From: Cladochytrium replicatum
Taxonomy: Eukaryota > Chytridiomycota > Chytridiomycetes > Cladochytriales > Cladochytriaceae
Direction of reading: 5' to 3'
DNA: 64,000 bases
Assembly: GCA_025526935.1 (NCBI GenBank)
Contig: JAHLKD010000035.1
Location: forward strand, 62,001-126,000
In this document: positions 31,396 through 44,543 of the stretch, piece by piece
How positions within the stretch are numbered: the stretch's first letter is position 1
How the letters are laid out: every line of letters begins with the position of its first letter
Translations under genes and position numbers: made by a program
Notes under the pieces: model-generated
What the model saw: the letters and a program-made list of their open reading frames with translations, nothing else
Database searches by the model: none
Told to the model about the DNA's origin: nothing

Positions 31396-33496
31396 TTGGA
31401 GGACGTTGCTGGATTTTTGGCCAGTGTTGGATCTGGCCAGATCGCTGTCCAGAATGCACTTGTGGATTTGCTAAATGGTGTGCGTGAAGAGGGACGTGCT
31501 GAATCGGCCATATCGCTCGAGCAGCTTGAAATCGAGAACGATGCACTTGCGATGCAGTGCGCGGCGCTTGCGGATAACTTGGTTCTGGCGACGGATCAGC
31601 TTGATCCCATTGATTTTCCTGATGTCGAGGACGATGGAGAGAAGCGTTGGACTGATTCCCAGACCCAGACTGATTTTTTGGATGCCGATTTATCGAATCA
31701 TGATGGAATTGGCAAAAACTTGGCAGATCTGCAGCAGCAACTGGCGAGTGCTTGTCGAGAGCTTCGCGTTGCACAGGAGAATGCAGCGGAAGCACGGCGC
31801 AAGGCAGCCAGCGCTGCAGCGGAGCTAGAGACGGCTCGATCGGTGGAGGCAAAGCGAGTTTCAGCTCTGGATGACTTGGAGAAGCAGTTGAAGTTATCCC
31901 AAGAGCTTTCCATCCAATTCCGCATCGAGGCAGAATTGCTAGAGGCGGAATTGGCCTCAGTGAAGGCTGCTGCTAGAGCCAGTCTTAGCACTTGTTTGGA
32001 TCGTGCCAACACACGCGACAGCAAAATGGCGCAGCAGCGGGGGCGTGGGAGCGAGGTCTCTTCACAAAACAAAAATTGACCTCCAACGTTGGCAGATCGA
32101 TTTTGTGGTCTGTGGTGAGCAGAATGCAAGGCCAACCACGAATTGCGAGAAGCTTCGGATTATCAATTGCTGAATATGACAGATTGAAGAGGGATCGTGA
32201 TCAGATTCGAGCATTACTTGCTGTGTCATCATCATCTGACGATCAGCACTCTGATATGCAAGAGCTTGGACCAAAGGACTCGGCATCACAACAAGCTTCC
32301 CCAGTTTTACCATCTGCCCAATTTGTTTTGAAAGATGCAGCCGTACCAACAGTGAAAACACTCAGAACTAGTGATTATCATGGACCTACAGCGGATGTTT
32401 TCCAGAGCTTTCCAGTCGGCCAATCTTCCCCTCCGCAGGGAAACATTGGACTGGAAATTGTTTCAGCACTCCAACAAACTGGGCTTCTCACCAAACGATC
32501 AGAGAAGTTGGACCAGCATGCTCTGAACAGCATACCTCTGTTTGCTGGGACTTCTTCTTCAGGCCAGGGCTGATGATGCCAGTTCAAATGAGTTAGGGAA
32601 GTTTTCAAAGCAGTGACCAAAGTTGCAATTAGTCAAGCTTGGACAGAACCAATGCAAGCTCATGCTATGGTGCTACGGTTCAAAGATAATTCTGCAGTGT
32701 CACGCTGGTGGGACGATCGTGATGAACAGTGGAGGCGTGAGCGTGTTCAGGATTTGGAAAAGTTGAAGGTAGCTTTGATTGGTCGCTTCCGCTCCCCAGA
32801 TTTCTTGATCCACGCCACGCCAGGCAAACTTTGAAATTTTTGCCCATTGAATCATTCCCATCATTGGATCAGCTGTTAAATGAAATGTCACGTCTTAACC
32901 AACTTGCCAAGAGTTTGCCAACAGGAAGCATCTCAGAGAACACCTTGATTCAAGGTATTGTGGATCATTCAGCTTTTTCATCAACAGTTCAGGAATCATG
33001 GGACCAAGAAAGGTCCAAATTGGCTATACCATATCCAAGTCGCACTATTGTAACAAACTTCGATATATTTGGAGTTTGGTGTGCTAAGAAGTTTTCTTAC
33101 CTGAAGTCAAACCCTTTTGCTGATGCACATGCAAAGTGGAAAAAAACAATAAAGGATCCGAATGTCAAAAATGACTCAGTTGAGAATCAGCAACCATCAT
33201 CATCTCAACAAAAGCCAAAAAAATAACCGTCCGAAAAGTCAAAACACCCCTTTCTGCCAGCAGAAGAGTTCAAAGTGAAGGTTGAAGATGCTGCCTGGCG
33301 AAAAGCAAATCCCAGTCCTTTCCCATGTCGAAACGCTGCTTGCAAAGGAGCTAAGCATTATAGACTGGACTGCCCCAATTATCAGAATCAGAGAGACAAT
33401 AGCAGTGGTGCTCCAGCTACCACTTCCTCATCTTACACGATTTTCAGCAGTAGTGTAGCGAGCGGAGATTCTTTGACTGAGGAGGATTTTTACTGA
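31396..33496 (+). mobile_element. Ty3/gypsy-like gag, broken into several frames
   Basis: Consecutive plus-strand frames are 31396-32079 (long coiled coil rich in Ala, Glu, Leu), 31992-32573, 32613-32834, 32831-33226 and 33275-33496. They read like one Gag. A capsid-type part has 'FKDNSAVSRWWDD' and 'RSPDFLIHATP', then 'SFPSLDQLLNEMSRLNQLA' and 'SISENTLIQGIVDHSAF'. A zinc knuckle with spacing C-x4-C-x4-H-x4-C follows ('CRNAACKGAKHYRLDC'). No protease or integrase follows within the inverted ends. It is a defective or gag-only copy. Confidence 0.65.
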
Positions 33497-33643
33497 GGGC
33501 ATCCCTTGAGGGCAATAGGGTGGCCTTAGTCGAGTTAGAAGATTCTCTTTCAAAGCCCATATTCACTACAACACACAGCAGGCCGTTGGCGGATGCCCCT
33601 CCCCCTGGGGGGGCTAGAAAGAATTAGCATCCGAGCGCTCTGT

Positions 33644-33735
33644 TAAAAACCAAGGGCTTCTCCTGGCAGCGGCAGGGCGTTTTTAGCTGTACTGTAGCTA
33701 GCACATCAGCTCCAGGTTCCGTCTCTTGGCCCAGT
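33644..33735 (-). repeat. LTR-like end, minus orientation
   Basis: Reverse complement of the LTR-like end at 31021-31120. A duplicated 25-bp motif around 'acattggtcacatcaact' lies just beyond (about 33825-33850 and 33890-33912). The opposite orientation means the two ends are not the LTR pair of one simple element. Confidence 0.6.
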
Positions 33736-34145
33736 ACCTGTTCTCCCAGGTGTGTATTTGCCTAATAATCAGACAGGCTGTACACTACACCCAAGCTGGT
33801 CAGGCAACCAGGGAATGCTGTGGTCAAAGACATTGGTCACATCAACTCCTATATTCAAGTGAACAGTGCCTGTGGGCATACCTGTGGTCAAGACATTGGT
33901 CACATCAACTCAAAGGACAAAGCCACACCACATTCCCCACTAAATGCCACCATCACTGCACAGAACCTGCCAAACATGGAAATAATTACATGAAATACAA
34001 ATCCATAAATAAGAAGGAATAGGGATTGACAAAAAAACTCTCAGGTCAAAGAGAAAAAAGACAACCCAAAGGATAACCCATATAGCGAACAGTCTGATAT
34101 GCCAGTTTTTAACACGCTCAGTTAAATCCATGGTATTATCGAGCA

Positions 34146-34945
34146 TTGTGTACACATTTCAACGTCTCCCCAACAGTAGATATTTTTGGTGATGGAGCTT
34201 CAAGATTGGCAAAGCAGTTTTGGAGCAAAGATCCAATAGATCTATCAGTTGAAGGTTGTTTAGGGCCTGATCCTATCTGTTTTGGTGTGTTCCCTGGCCA
34301 ACTGAAGAGATTTTTTATGCAAACCAACCTCCACATCTGCTTGAGAGCTTTCTTGAAAAAGGTCAGAAATCAGCACTTAAGCTCTGCTTTATTAGTATGC
34401 CCTTATCGGACAAAGGATTGATCATTTGCTAATAACTATTAAATACTCACACAAAGTTGACTCCGTACCCGTTCACTCGAGGCTTTCCATCAAATTGTGT
34501 TCACAGAGAGAGCAAAGCGTTTATTAGCAATACGAATGCCTGGATCAGGGCAAGTGATTGCTCCATCACATATGCCACAGGGTCCAAAGAATGCTCCAGC
34601 TCACTTAGAAAAATGCTCCAGCTCACTTAGAAAAATGCTCAGATTTTTCATACAAAGGACTTGTTGGTGAAATATGCTGATGATCAGAACCTGTCACAAA
34701 CAACTGCATTCGAGCATGTTGATGCAGTTATCCATTGGTTACGACGGACTGTTCAGTTTGGATGGACTTTGAAGATGGCAAAGTCATTCTTTTTGGTTGT
34801 AATGCTCAATGCACTTGGATTTGTGTTTGATCAGAAAGGCAGGAGGCCTGACCCAACCAAGTTAAGATCAGTCAAGAATTTATTTGCCACCACGAATGTG
34901 TTTGAAGTTTATGGAATATGCAGATCGCGCTGTAATAGTACATAG
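34146..34945 (+). mobile_element. Ty3/gypsy-like pol (reverse transcriptase) fragment
   Basis: The frame 34661-34945 carries 'LVKYADDQNLSQTTAFEHVD' (RT motif with YADD) and then 'NALGFVFDQKGRRPDPTKLR', the usual gypsy-type segment after the catalytic motif. The 34146-34421 frame looks like a preceding part with frame changes between. It is truncated on both sides; no RNase H or integrase was seen. Confidence 0.6.
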
Positions 34946-35522
34946 GCCAGGCTACCTGCATGTTGTGTCGTGAGTTGGGAAAATTTGGATCGCACCTGAG
35001 CAACCATTCACACTGACTTATTCATATTTGTGATTTCTGCCCTGATTTAGAAAGATAAGAGTTTGCCCTGTCTTTTGCTTTTGCTTTTTGTCGTCTTTCC
35101 AGAATTGTCCTTCACATCTTCCTGCCTTATAAAAGGGTATCAGTTTCGTCTTGAAATTCAGTCAGTGAAGCTTTCAAACATCTGTTCGCGACACTTCGGA
35201 AATTGGTGGAATGGTTTATTACTCATCTTCATAATGGCAAAATCACCAGTGGCAGTGCCTTCAGCCACCCAATTTCAATTTGCACAACAATTATAAAAAT
35301 CGTTTTGTTATTTTCAGTCTTCGCGAAGTTGGAGCTTTTTTTTCTTTTTTTGGGCGAGACCTGAGCGGAAACATTGTGGTGTAGTGGTGGTAGTTGTGCC
35401 TCGCTGTCGCTAGTTGGATTGCTTGCTGTACCATTGCAAAGCGCTCCCCCCCAGCTGCTGCGCTTAGCTGACTGAGAACTCGTTCATTTTGTTGTGACAC
35501 TCCTCACAACTTACACCTCACG

Positions 35523-36763
35523 ATGGGAAACTGCCTCTCTCAGGACCAGGGCAGGGCAGAGTCTGCCAGGATAGACCGGGACATCCGCATGGAGCGGCAG
35601 AACATGGAGCGTACCCCGACCGTCAAACTTTTGCTATTGGGTATGTTCCAATATACCCCTAACACTCTGTGCTTGACTCTGCACCTTTTGGCAGGCTCGG
35701 GAGAGTCGGGAAAATCCACCGTATTGAAGCAGTTCAGACTTATCCATGGAACTGCATACACCGACGCCGAGCGCTCATCTTACAGACCCGCCATTCTCGG
35801 CAACCTTATCAACTGCGGGAAGACCCTTGTAGAAGGCGCTGAGCGGCTGGGCATTCCCTTCGGCTCTGACACCGCAAGAGTAAGACCGTCCAGCACCCTT
35901 GCTCTCTTCGATTGGAAGCTAACCCGTTTGACAGAGAATGGCACTTGTCGTATGGGAAGCCCCGTCGTCATACGGTGAGGGCGAACTCGTATCGCCTGCA
36001 GTAGCAGAAGCGCTCCAGGTTATCTGGAAAGACGAGGGCATCCAAACCGCTTTCCTCCGCTCAAACGAGTTCCAACTCATGGACAGCTGCAAATACTACA
36101 TGGATGAGGCCGCACGCCTGTGTGCACCCAACTACGTCCCAAATATCCACGACATCCTACGCACCCGTGTCATGACCACCACCATCACAGAGAGCAAATT
36201 CATCATCGAGGGCATCCAGTTTAGAATATATGATGTGGGCGGACAGAGGTCTGAGAGAAAGAAGTGGGCGCCCTACTTTGATGACTGTACTGCCATCATC
36301 TTCATCTCTGCAATTTCCTCTTACGACCAGACCTGTTTCGAAGACAACACCACCAACAGAAGTGCGTTGCGACAGTGTCCATCAATCGCAATTACTTGCT
36401 GACCCATGACACCCCCTCTTTCCCCGTCTAGTGATCGAAAGCATGACGCTATTCGAACAAATCGTCAACCACCCATTGTTCCGTCAGACCGCAATGATCC
36501 TCTTCCTGAACAAGATCGACCTCTTCCGCGAAAAGGTGAACAACATCTCGATCCAACGCTACTTCCCACAGTACGAAGGTCCCAACGACTTTGAAAGCGC
36601 ATGCGAGTTCTTTGCAAAGCGATTCGTCGCTCTCAACCGCTCCCAGCAAAAGAAGATTTACATCCACTACACGTGGGCGACAGATACAACGCAGATTCGG
36701 ACGGTTCTTGCGACTGTCAATGCAATCATCTTGCGGCTCAACTTGGAGGCTTCGGGTATCTGA
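35523..36763 (+). CDS. Heterotrimeric G-protein alpha subunit
   Basis: Exons 35523-35640, 35695-35879, 35935-36361 and 36432-36763 give 353 residues. It starts MGNC, a site for N-myristoylation and palmitoylation. G-box motifs: 'GSGESGKSTVLKQFRLIH' (P-loop), 'DILRTRVMTTTITE' with the Arg finger, 'DVGGQRSERKKW' (switch II with the catalytic Gln), 'ILFLNKID' and the TxAT loop. That loop reads TWAT instead of TCAT. The C-terminus ends 'NLEASGI', lacking the Cys used by pertussis toxin in Gi proteins. It acts at the plasma membrane, coupling seven-span receptors to effectors. Length is normal. The upstream 500 bp is T-rich and holds its promoter. Confidence 0.95.
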
Positions 36764-37526
36764 ATTGGTATCATGGGACGTGTTTTATGGAACTATGCAC
36801 TCCATTTTTCAAACAATATGCTCTCCATTTTTCATTGTTTGAAAGCTGATGTGTGCTCTATGCGGCAGGATTTGTGCGGGTTCTGTTTTCTAGCGCTTGA
36901 CTGACTCACTTATGGGGTTGTTGGTGTTTGGGGGAAATTTGGGACGGGCAAACTGGAGAAATCTCGCAGCAACGATCTCACGCAATTCAATTAGCTCTTT
37001 CTTCTAGTGTTTTTTCTTGGTTTTCTTTTGTGTTCTTTTTCTTTCCATTTGTCAGTTGTTCTTAAACATTCCCTTGTGCGGGTGATTCTCTCCGTTGCTC
37101 TTGCCTCCACGTATCTCTGTTTTTGATCCGCATGATCGGCATCACAAACTCTACACAAATTTTGAGCTTGAAAAACATTTTTTTGTGCTTCACTTTCCCT
37201 CCTCCCTTTCGCTTTTGTGTTTGACTTCTTCTCCTGCATGCAAATAGACACGACCTTGCTGACTTTTCTATTTCCTATTAGCAACACTTTTGAAAGCATG
37301 ACTATCGTGTCGATTGCTAGTTGATCCCCCCTCAAAACCATCCTTTTTGCAAGCAGGCATCCCAACTTTGGAGTCGCCCTTTACATCGTTGCTGGAAACA
37401 TCATCAGCCTGCTAGTGATCTATTTTTTTGCTGTTTTAGTTAAAATGAACCTTGTTATTTTTATTCTCTTTGCGGTTTAGTTAAAATGAACTGTGTAGTT
37501 TTATTCTTTTTGCCGTGTTTAGATAC
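36764..37526. other. Convergent intergenic region
   Basis: 3' flanks of G-alpha (plus) and glucan synthase (minus). A degenerate direct repeat of 'ttttagttaaaatgaac' type occurs at about 37434-37450 and 37478-37492. No gene is seen. Confidence 0.5.
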
Positions 37527-40500
37527 TTACCCAGCAAAATCCAATGAACCAGGGAGAACTCCTTCCACCAGTTTATTTCCAACTGGGATCTTCACGATTG
37601 TTATCCCCGTCAACACCCCCACGAACAAAAGCATCAGCAAGACCAAAAGCAAACCATAGCAACACATCTGCTTCATCCTCAAACGCCTCTGTCTCACCGA
37701 CATCGGCTTCCCACCCTTCCCACCGCCAGCATCCGCTTTCGGGTACGTCCAGAAAAGCATCACCGTGTGCCACCGGTCCACGAACGGCACCAAACAAAGC
37801 GGGAAAAGTGCGAAAATAAGCGCATGCGCAACGCAGAAATCAGACGCGAAACAGGTCAGCTCGATACTCTTGCACGCAAACTCCCTGAAGGGCTGCGACA
37901 TCGCCGCGGCGGGTCCAAGCTTGCACCACGCGCCCGTCCACCATGCCACGTTGGTCGTTGTTTTGGGGTACACCTGCTCTCGCGGGAGCGCTGTCACGGC
38001 AGCGCCGATCATCAAGCGCTGGGCGAACCAGAAGGCGACGACGCCGAAGAGGAGGCGGTTGTGGTGCCAGTCGGAGAATAAGCCGATGGCGAGGAAGCAC
38101 AAGATGTGGATGAGGAGTGCGAGGGTGTGCGCGGTGGCGGCGAGGACGGTACCAAATCCGTTGTTGGTTGTGCAGCAGCAGCCTACACAGGGGCCGAAGA
38201 GGAGGGTGATGGGGAAGAGGAGAAGGAGGATGCCGGCGTTGATGAGGAGGGGGGAGATGGCGGCTCCGAAGAGGAGGATGGCAGTGCGGGGGGATTTGGT
38301 GACGATGCCAAAGAGCACGACGGCGATGACCGCCATGAGCGTTGGTGTGATGAATTGCTGGAGCCAGAAGTTGGGAATGCACTGAAGAGAGGCGAATGTA
38401 GTAGTACAATCTGAAAACTTCCAACCAGACACACCATACCTTTGCGCGGCTTGACCCAGCATTCGCTTTTCCCTGACCTTTAACCCGCTTGTTCCCAGTG
38501 ATTTGCACCCTACTCCTCTGGTGGAACGCGATCCAGCTTGCATCGCAAGGCTTTCCATTTCCAGCTGAAAACCATTGGAGTGTGCGCCGATAATCGAGTA
38601 GAAACTCATCGATCATGAACTGGTGGGGATTAAACAAGAACGGCGCAATACAAAGAGGAAGAACCTTTTCAAGTTTGTTCAGCTTTGAAACACAAGTTTA
38701 TGATCATCTTACCACGATCCAAAAGAATGCAAGGTGACCAAAGGGCATGGTTATTGTCACGCAAACAAGACATGCCAGCATTCTCAATCCAACGTAGATA
38801 CTGGGCTCTGCAAATGCCTCGAACAACTGGTAAAAATGATTCCGCGCCGTAGCAAAACCTCTGCCTGTTGCAATATACCCGGCTCTCCCGAAACTCAAAT
38901 CGTACAGAAGCGTGTAATTGTATATCTTGAAGATACAAATGATAAAGACGACGCGAAGAAGCTTCTATCACATAAACAAACCTGAGTTGTAAACACATCA
39001 AAAAGAGGCGACAACGACAGAATCTGCTTGGTAATTCGAATCACCGCTGTCCGAATACCCTGTTCCGTCAAAATCTGCAGAAACAAGGGTATGAACGTCA
39101 CTACAAAGACGACAACAATCGCCAAAGTCGCTTTGTAGACCCAATCTAGCACCCGATCGAAATCAGCACAGTGATCATACGAGAGCGAAAGGGAATGGTC
39201 TTCCGTTTCCAGATCTGTTGACGTCGGCTCGATCGGCAATCCTGACTTGTCGCATGCGATGAGGGTTTGACGCAGCGCGGCGATAACGAGAAGGAACGCC
39301 AGAAACAAGTGTAAAGACAAAATGATGAATCTGTAAATGACCATTGTAAGAGTGGTGAGGGATCCTTGCATCACTCATGAACTGTTTTGCTCACATGTTA
39401 TTCAGATGGAACCCCTGGTGGAGAGATGTATCAGATAACATTACTATACCCTGAAAAAACTGTTACCGGATGCGAATAAAAGAACGTAAGGCACCGATCA
39501 AATGGAAGTGATGACCCCAGGTAATAGTGCTCTCGTGACAGAATTTGCTCTCCCATTCCTGCTCCGATCTTTGCTACAAACTTCAGTATCGAAGAGAATC
39601 CTTTGATGGATCGTCAAATATAAGTCATTAGAAGACTAGGCTTCAAAGTTTCTCACCTAAGTCCCGGCCTTTGCCGCACTGTATGTACTCTGTGTGTTTG
39701 ATTCTTGCACCTCGGAGCATGCATTGCGACATTCCGGCGTAAATGTCCTCGTTCAAATGCAGACCCTTTTGAGCTTTACTCACGCCTTTCGGGGAATTTA
39801 CAAAAAATCAAAACCAGTACCCCATTTGCAGGTCTGGTACCTCCGCGTGTGGTCATGAAGATTGTGTTCAAGAAATCGGGATGCCCGTAATGCAATCGTC
39901 CCTGAAGCTTCGCTGTAGTGCGTTGAGAAATTGTACCAAACGTGTACTCTTTTCCTGCTGCAACATCGCCTAGTACTCTGTGAAGTGCGTCAGTTGCTCG
40001 CAAAACCCGGCAAAAGGTGCTCCAAACTTGCCCAATCTTTTCGGAAAATATGAACTCCCCTTCAACAAAAGAAGTAAGTATACAGGTGTTTTGGTCGGCC
40101 TTGGGGAAACTCACTTCCGCCGACGATTGCGACTGGAGGCGCGTCATCACCGGCATTCCTTTTCAGAGACGTCGGCTCGAACTCCGAGAAAATGCTTCGA
40201 ACTTTGAGAGCCTCTTTCCACAATATTGCTTTGATATAAATCAGTCAGTGAATGGAACTTCATCGTTTCACCTTCCAGGTAGTTGTCCTGATTCGCATCG
40301 ATGAGCTGGAGAAACTCTCCTCTGCAGAAAGTTATCGCGTGATTCTGGTTGTCCGACTTGCCGTCTCCGAGTATCGGCGGGCCGGGCAGCTAAAACACCT
40401 CAAAACAAACTTTGTGACCGTCTATGACTTGAACTTACTTGGATGCGGTATTTCGGGATAAATGATCCATTCTCTGACATTGTACTATGGCCATCGATAA

Positions 40501-43500
40501 GCTTGCTGAACCAGACCTTTTCGTAGGGACCCTCTTCCTCGCCGTCTTTTTGTACAATCTCTCGTTCCAAGTAGGCAATCTGAATTGACGGGTAGATGCG
40601 CATCAGCAGCCCCACGTCTGCGCGCTCTTCGGGCGTGAATTCGGCATAGCGCTGCATGGCTATGACATAGCGAAACTTCCTTGCTATGAGAAGCGGGAGG
40701 TCGTCGTCTAATTTGCCCAAGTCGATCAAACTATTGTTGGCAAACTGGTCAGAAGACGACCCGACTGAACTTTCGGTTGAGGCACGATCGATCTGCTTGG
40801 ACCATCGATGTCCAGTTGCACTTCTTGCCCAAGGAGGATCCTCGATCCACTGAAGATACTTGAGGGCTTTCGGATAATTCATGAAGCTAGTATTTGAGTG
40901 AGCTTACTGCACTGGTTCATGAAGTTGAGATCTTACCCGGAAGCTGTGCGATAGAGAGTTTGCGAACGCAATGATGCCCAGATGCGTGTTCTCAGAATTG
41001 CGTTGGAAGAATGCTCGTCAAATCCAATAGCGTTGACCGCAATGTGTGATACACTGCTTGTTGTCTTCAGGTTGGCCATTTTGGTGTCGTTGACGAAGTT
41101 CTCCCACTCGTGACTGTGAAGACTTTTCAAATACCTGAGTCGACGGTGAGTGGAATTTAAACAGTCATCCCAGTATTAACTCAACTCGAGTAATGTTACA
41201 GTAGAACCATCGTGTTCCCGGATAACTTCTCTCAGAGAGAGCAATATCTTCTCGGCGTAATGAGGTGTCAGTACTGAGAAGCATGGCATCTTCTTCACAG
41301 GCATCGGCTCGGGCAGTACCATCGACCTGGCAATTTGCAAACATTAATACGACCAAAACATCCAGCGATCACTCACATTGACTGAGCAAAGAAAGTAAAT
41401 CGTCGTTCTGCCTCAGAATTAACGGGGAAAAACTCCATCTTTGTCGAAACATCCTCTTGCGCAATGAAGAACTTGGGCTTCTCGGTCCGCCATCGCCGCC
41501 CACGGCCATCGCCCGGAAGCTTTCGATAAAGCATCTTCCACAGACACTCGAGAGAAATCTGATGATCCTCAAACAGAGCGACACAGATGGCATTCCAGGT
41601 CTGTGCACACATTGCTTTCGGTGCAACTTTTACTTTGCTATCTGAGCTTGCAAACAATTTTGTGCACAATCTGAATGAAGACGTTCGGTCAGACCGATGA
41701 TTTTAGCACCACAAGTCACTCACCTCTCCGGTAATCTTGAAAAGATGTTTCGCCATGGTGTCAATATCGAAAGCCCAAGATACAACGAACGAGCGACTCC
41801 CAATGCCGTTGACCACACTGATTTTTCAAATGAAGGTAAGCGATGCAACTTGCCTCGGAGAATCTTCTTACGAATGAACCACATGTATGTGTCCAAGAAG
41901 AATAGCACAAGGAGAAGGAATACCAACAGAGCCATTGCAATCCATGATGCAGCCACGCAAAACGTTTCCGCGCGTTCGCATTCCTCGAATTTGAGCTTCC
42001 ACAATACCTGGAACGGCTTTCCGACTGGAAGCACAAGGAAAAACAGAGACTCAACGAGTTTCGACACAAATATGATAGTCCACATCCCCGAACTCAATGC
42101 GCGCTCGATGGGTTTCATTTTTGCGAAGTTGGCCGAAAATAACGGGTTGCCGATCTTAACTCCAAGTGCGCCGGGAGTCATGATCGACAAAAACAGAATA
42201 GTGAGTACAGATACTACCATCTGAACTGCTGAGAGAATGCTGGAGACCATTCCCATCCTATCATACAGTATGACATACGGGGTTGGAAGTATGTTGAGAA
42301 GCAAAATGAACACGAGGAAGCCGAATCGTCGAAAGAATGCACCCAATAGCTGCCTCGAGATCGGAAGAAACGATGCCTCGATGAACAGTGACATCATCGA
42401 GAATAAAGTCATCAAAAGACCTCCCCACCCAGTAACTGTCCATCGAAAGTTTGTTGCTGCTGAGAGTGTTTTTGCCATTGCCAATGGGTCCCCCATCACG
42501 TCGATCAGATCATCGCTCATTTCCTCCCCACCACTCAAAAGAGGAACTCCCGTATCTCCATAACGCTCCAGCAAGGCGAGTTGTGGAGCATACACAGGGC
42601 CAAGAGTCCAAGCTATGTAACTATAAAAGAATCCCAGGTGCAGGATCCAAATTCGACTTCGTCGATAAATCATTAATGAAAAGTTGGAGATAGAGGGAGC
42701 TTAAGACGAACCTAAAGTTTGAAATAAGATGCCAGCCAGTCCTTCTTTCCTTGAAAGTTTTGAAGAAAGCACGCTTCCATTGAACTTTCTTAAGCTTGAT
42801 CCAGCGTTCTTCCGGCTTTAGGTCCATCAATTTTGACTTTCCGTCCTTGAGGAGGATACGGGCAAGACGATCGGATGTCCAAAACAATTCGTTCACATCA
42901 TCTGTAGTAAAAATAGTTTAATCCGGGCAGAATATATTGAATTTCGACATATTACCGTAACCAATAGTGATCGAGTGGTCTTTCTCTTTCTTCACCAACT
43001 TTCCGTCAACAAACTTATAGCTCTGGTCCCGGAGACATTCGTAAAGCGGCTTGACTACATCCTGAAGGTACTGACCGGGACATGCACCCTCAGGTACAAC
43101 GGTTGGGTTTGCGACGAAGTGATCGTCAGCTAACATAAACAGAAAGCTCAGTAGCTCCTGCGCAATCAAATCATAAGAACAAAAAATAAACAGGCTTGAG
43201 CTTTTCTTACCGGAATGAGACGCAGATTCGCTGCTTCTCCCCAGATCATTAGCCAGAGCGCAATCTGGCGAGCTCTTTCCTGGAAAGTGTAATAAGTTGA
43301 TGAAAGATCGATTTCCCTTCTGGCTTACCTGCATGGAAGTCCGTAGCATGCGGTGTTTCCATACCCAGTCCGCCGCTTGAGCTCCTTGCAAATCTTCCAG
43401 CACACTAAAATCTCGGTTTTCCTTTTCCGATATACCGTAGAAATGATGCATAGCATAATCGATAATCTGTGATTCCAACTCTTGCGTGCAGCTGGACAGT

Positions 43501-44543
43501 TCAGGTCCCGATGTCATCACGTTTGCTGAAGTTATTAAAGTATCTGGAAGCACGCTGAGCCGCCATTGTTTATAGTTGGCATTTAGCCCGCCGATATAAT
43601 CCGCATGTAAAGAGATCAGAGCGATGATCCACTTCAATCTGCTCTCGACAGAAGGAGAAAGCACTTGCATCGAGGAACTCTGCCCACCTGATGCTGAGGC
43701 CGCTAGAGAATGGACAAGATCAGCCATGTCCATCCTTGACATTCTGGAGTCGAGAATAAGAGTAAAGTTTTCGAGCTGGTTTCTCATGTTGTCATTCTGG
43801 AAACCAAAGCGCGCCGCCAGATCCGCAAAGACTTCTTCAAGGGAGAATCCACCAAGGTCAGGATGGACTGCATCCAAAATTTCTGGCGGAGGTGGGGGTT
43901 GCGATGAAGGAAGTACGAAGTTTCGCAGCAGCAATTTTTCATCAGGCACTGCCTTCGGCTCGGCCACAGTGATGAGATCTGGGTCCTCTCCAGGCGTGCT
44001 GCTCGTTCTGCTCTGCATTTCATCCAAAGTTTTCGATTCAGAGGTATCGGATTTCAAGCTTATCCCTTGATTTCCCACATTGGCATAATGCGCAGAGATC
44101 GCATCGTCAGGTTTCACGACCTCGTTGTGCTCCAGATTGTCGAGTGAACGAATGCTGAGACTCGTGCTGAATCGACGCTCGCGCGCAGGCGAGATCTCCG
44201 GATCACAATCCCCTAACTTCGCGGCAATCCTGGCATACGATGGAGCAGTGAACGCATAGCGAGAATGTTGTTGAACACACTTGAGAGGAAGAAGAAGATC
44301 CACCTCATCTAGCCCGTCCGAGCCACGATCGTTATCGCGATCGAGTGCAGTTTGATCGGCGTAATCTGAAGTGTCTTCATTAGAGTAGTCCCTAAGCTGT
44401 GACTTTGACGAGGAATAAGGTCGAAGTGGAATCGGTTGGGCTCGGTGAACTGTTTTGATTGTGACGACTTGTTGCATTTCCGGTGTGTTTAGGTCATCTT
44501 TTCCATCAACACCTGGGGCAAGAGTGTGCATTTCGGGACCCAT
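37527..44543 (-). CDS. FKS1: 1,3-beta-D-glucan synthase catalytic subunit (FKS)
   Basis: Twenty exons: 44543-43329, 43279-43211, 43157-42956, 42901-42712, 42656-41724, 41670-41377, 41326-41186, 41134-40937, 40886-40439, 40389-40272, 40228-40115, 40059-40032, 39977-39841, 39785-39657, 39600-39467, 39414-39395, 39330-38982, 38925-38713, 38664-38440 and 38381-37527; 2003 residues. One intron (40031-39978) is GC-AG. The FKS1 N-terminal domain shows '[16 protein letters not shown]' and '[15 protein letters not shown]'. The synthase part shows '[14 protein letters not shown]', 'LILGDGK'-type sequence as '[15 protein letters not shown]', '[14 protein letters not shown]', '[20 protein letters not shown]', '[16 protein letters not shown]' and '[17 protein letters not shown]'. 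Many membrane spans flank it. It makes cell-wall beta-1,3-glucan from UDP-glucose at the plasma membrane. The N-terminus is longer than in yeast. Start alternatives are 44669, 44609 and 44531. Confidence 0.93.

Noticed and set aside
37765-38414. Long plus-strand frames (206 and 102 codons)
   Set aside because: Antisense shadows of the last FKS exon with biased Lys/Glu/Gly composition.
42270-42600. Plus-strand frame at 42237-42563 as a gene
   Set aside because: Antisense to FKS membrane exon, no homology.
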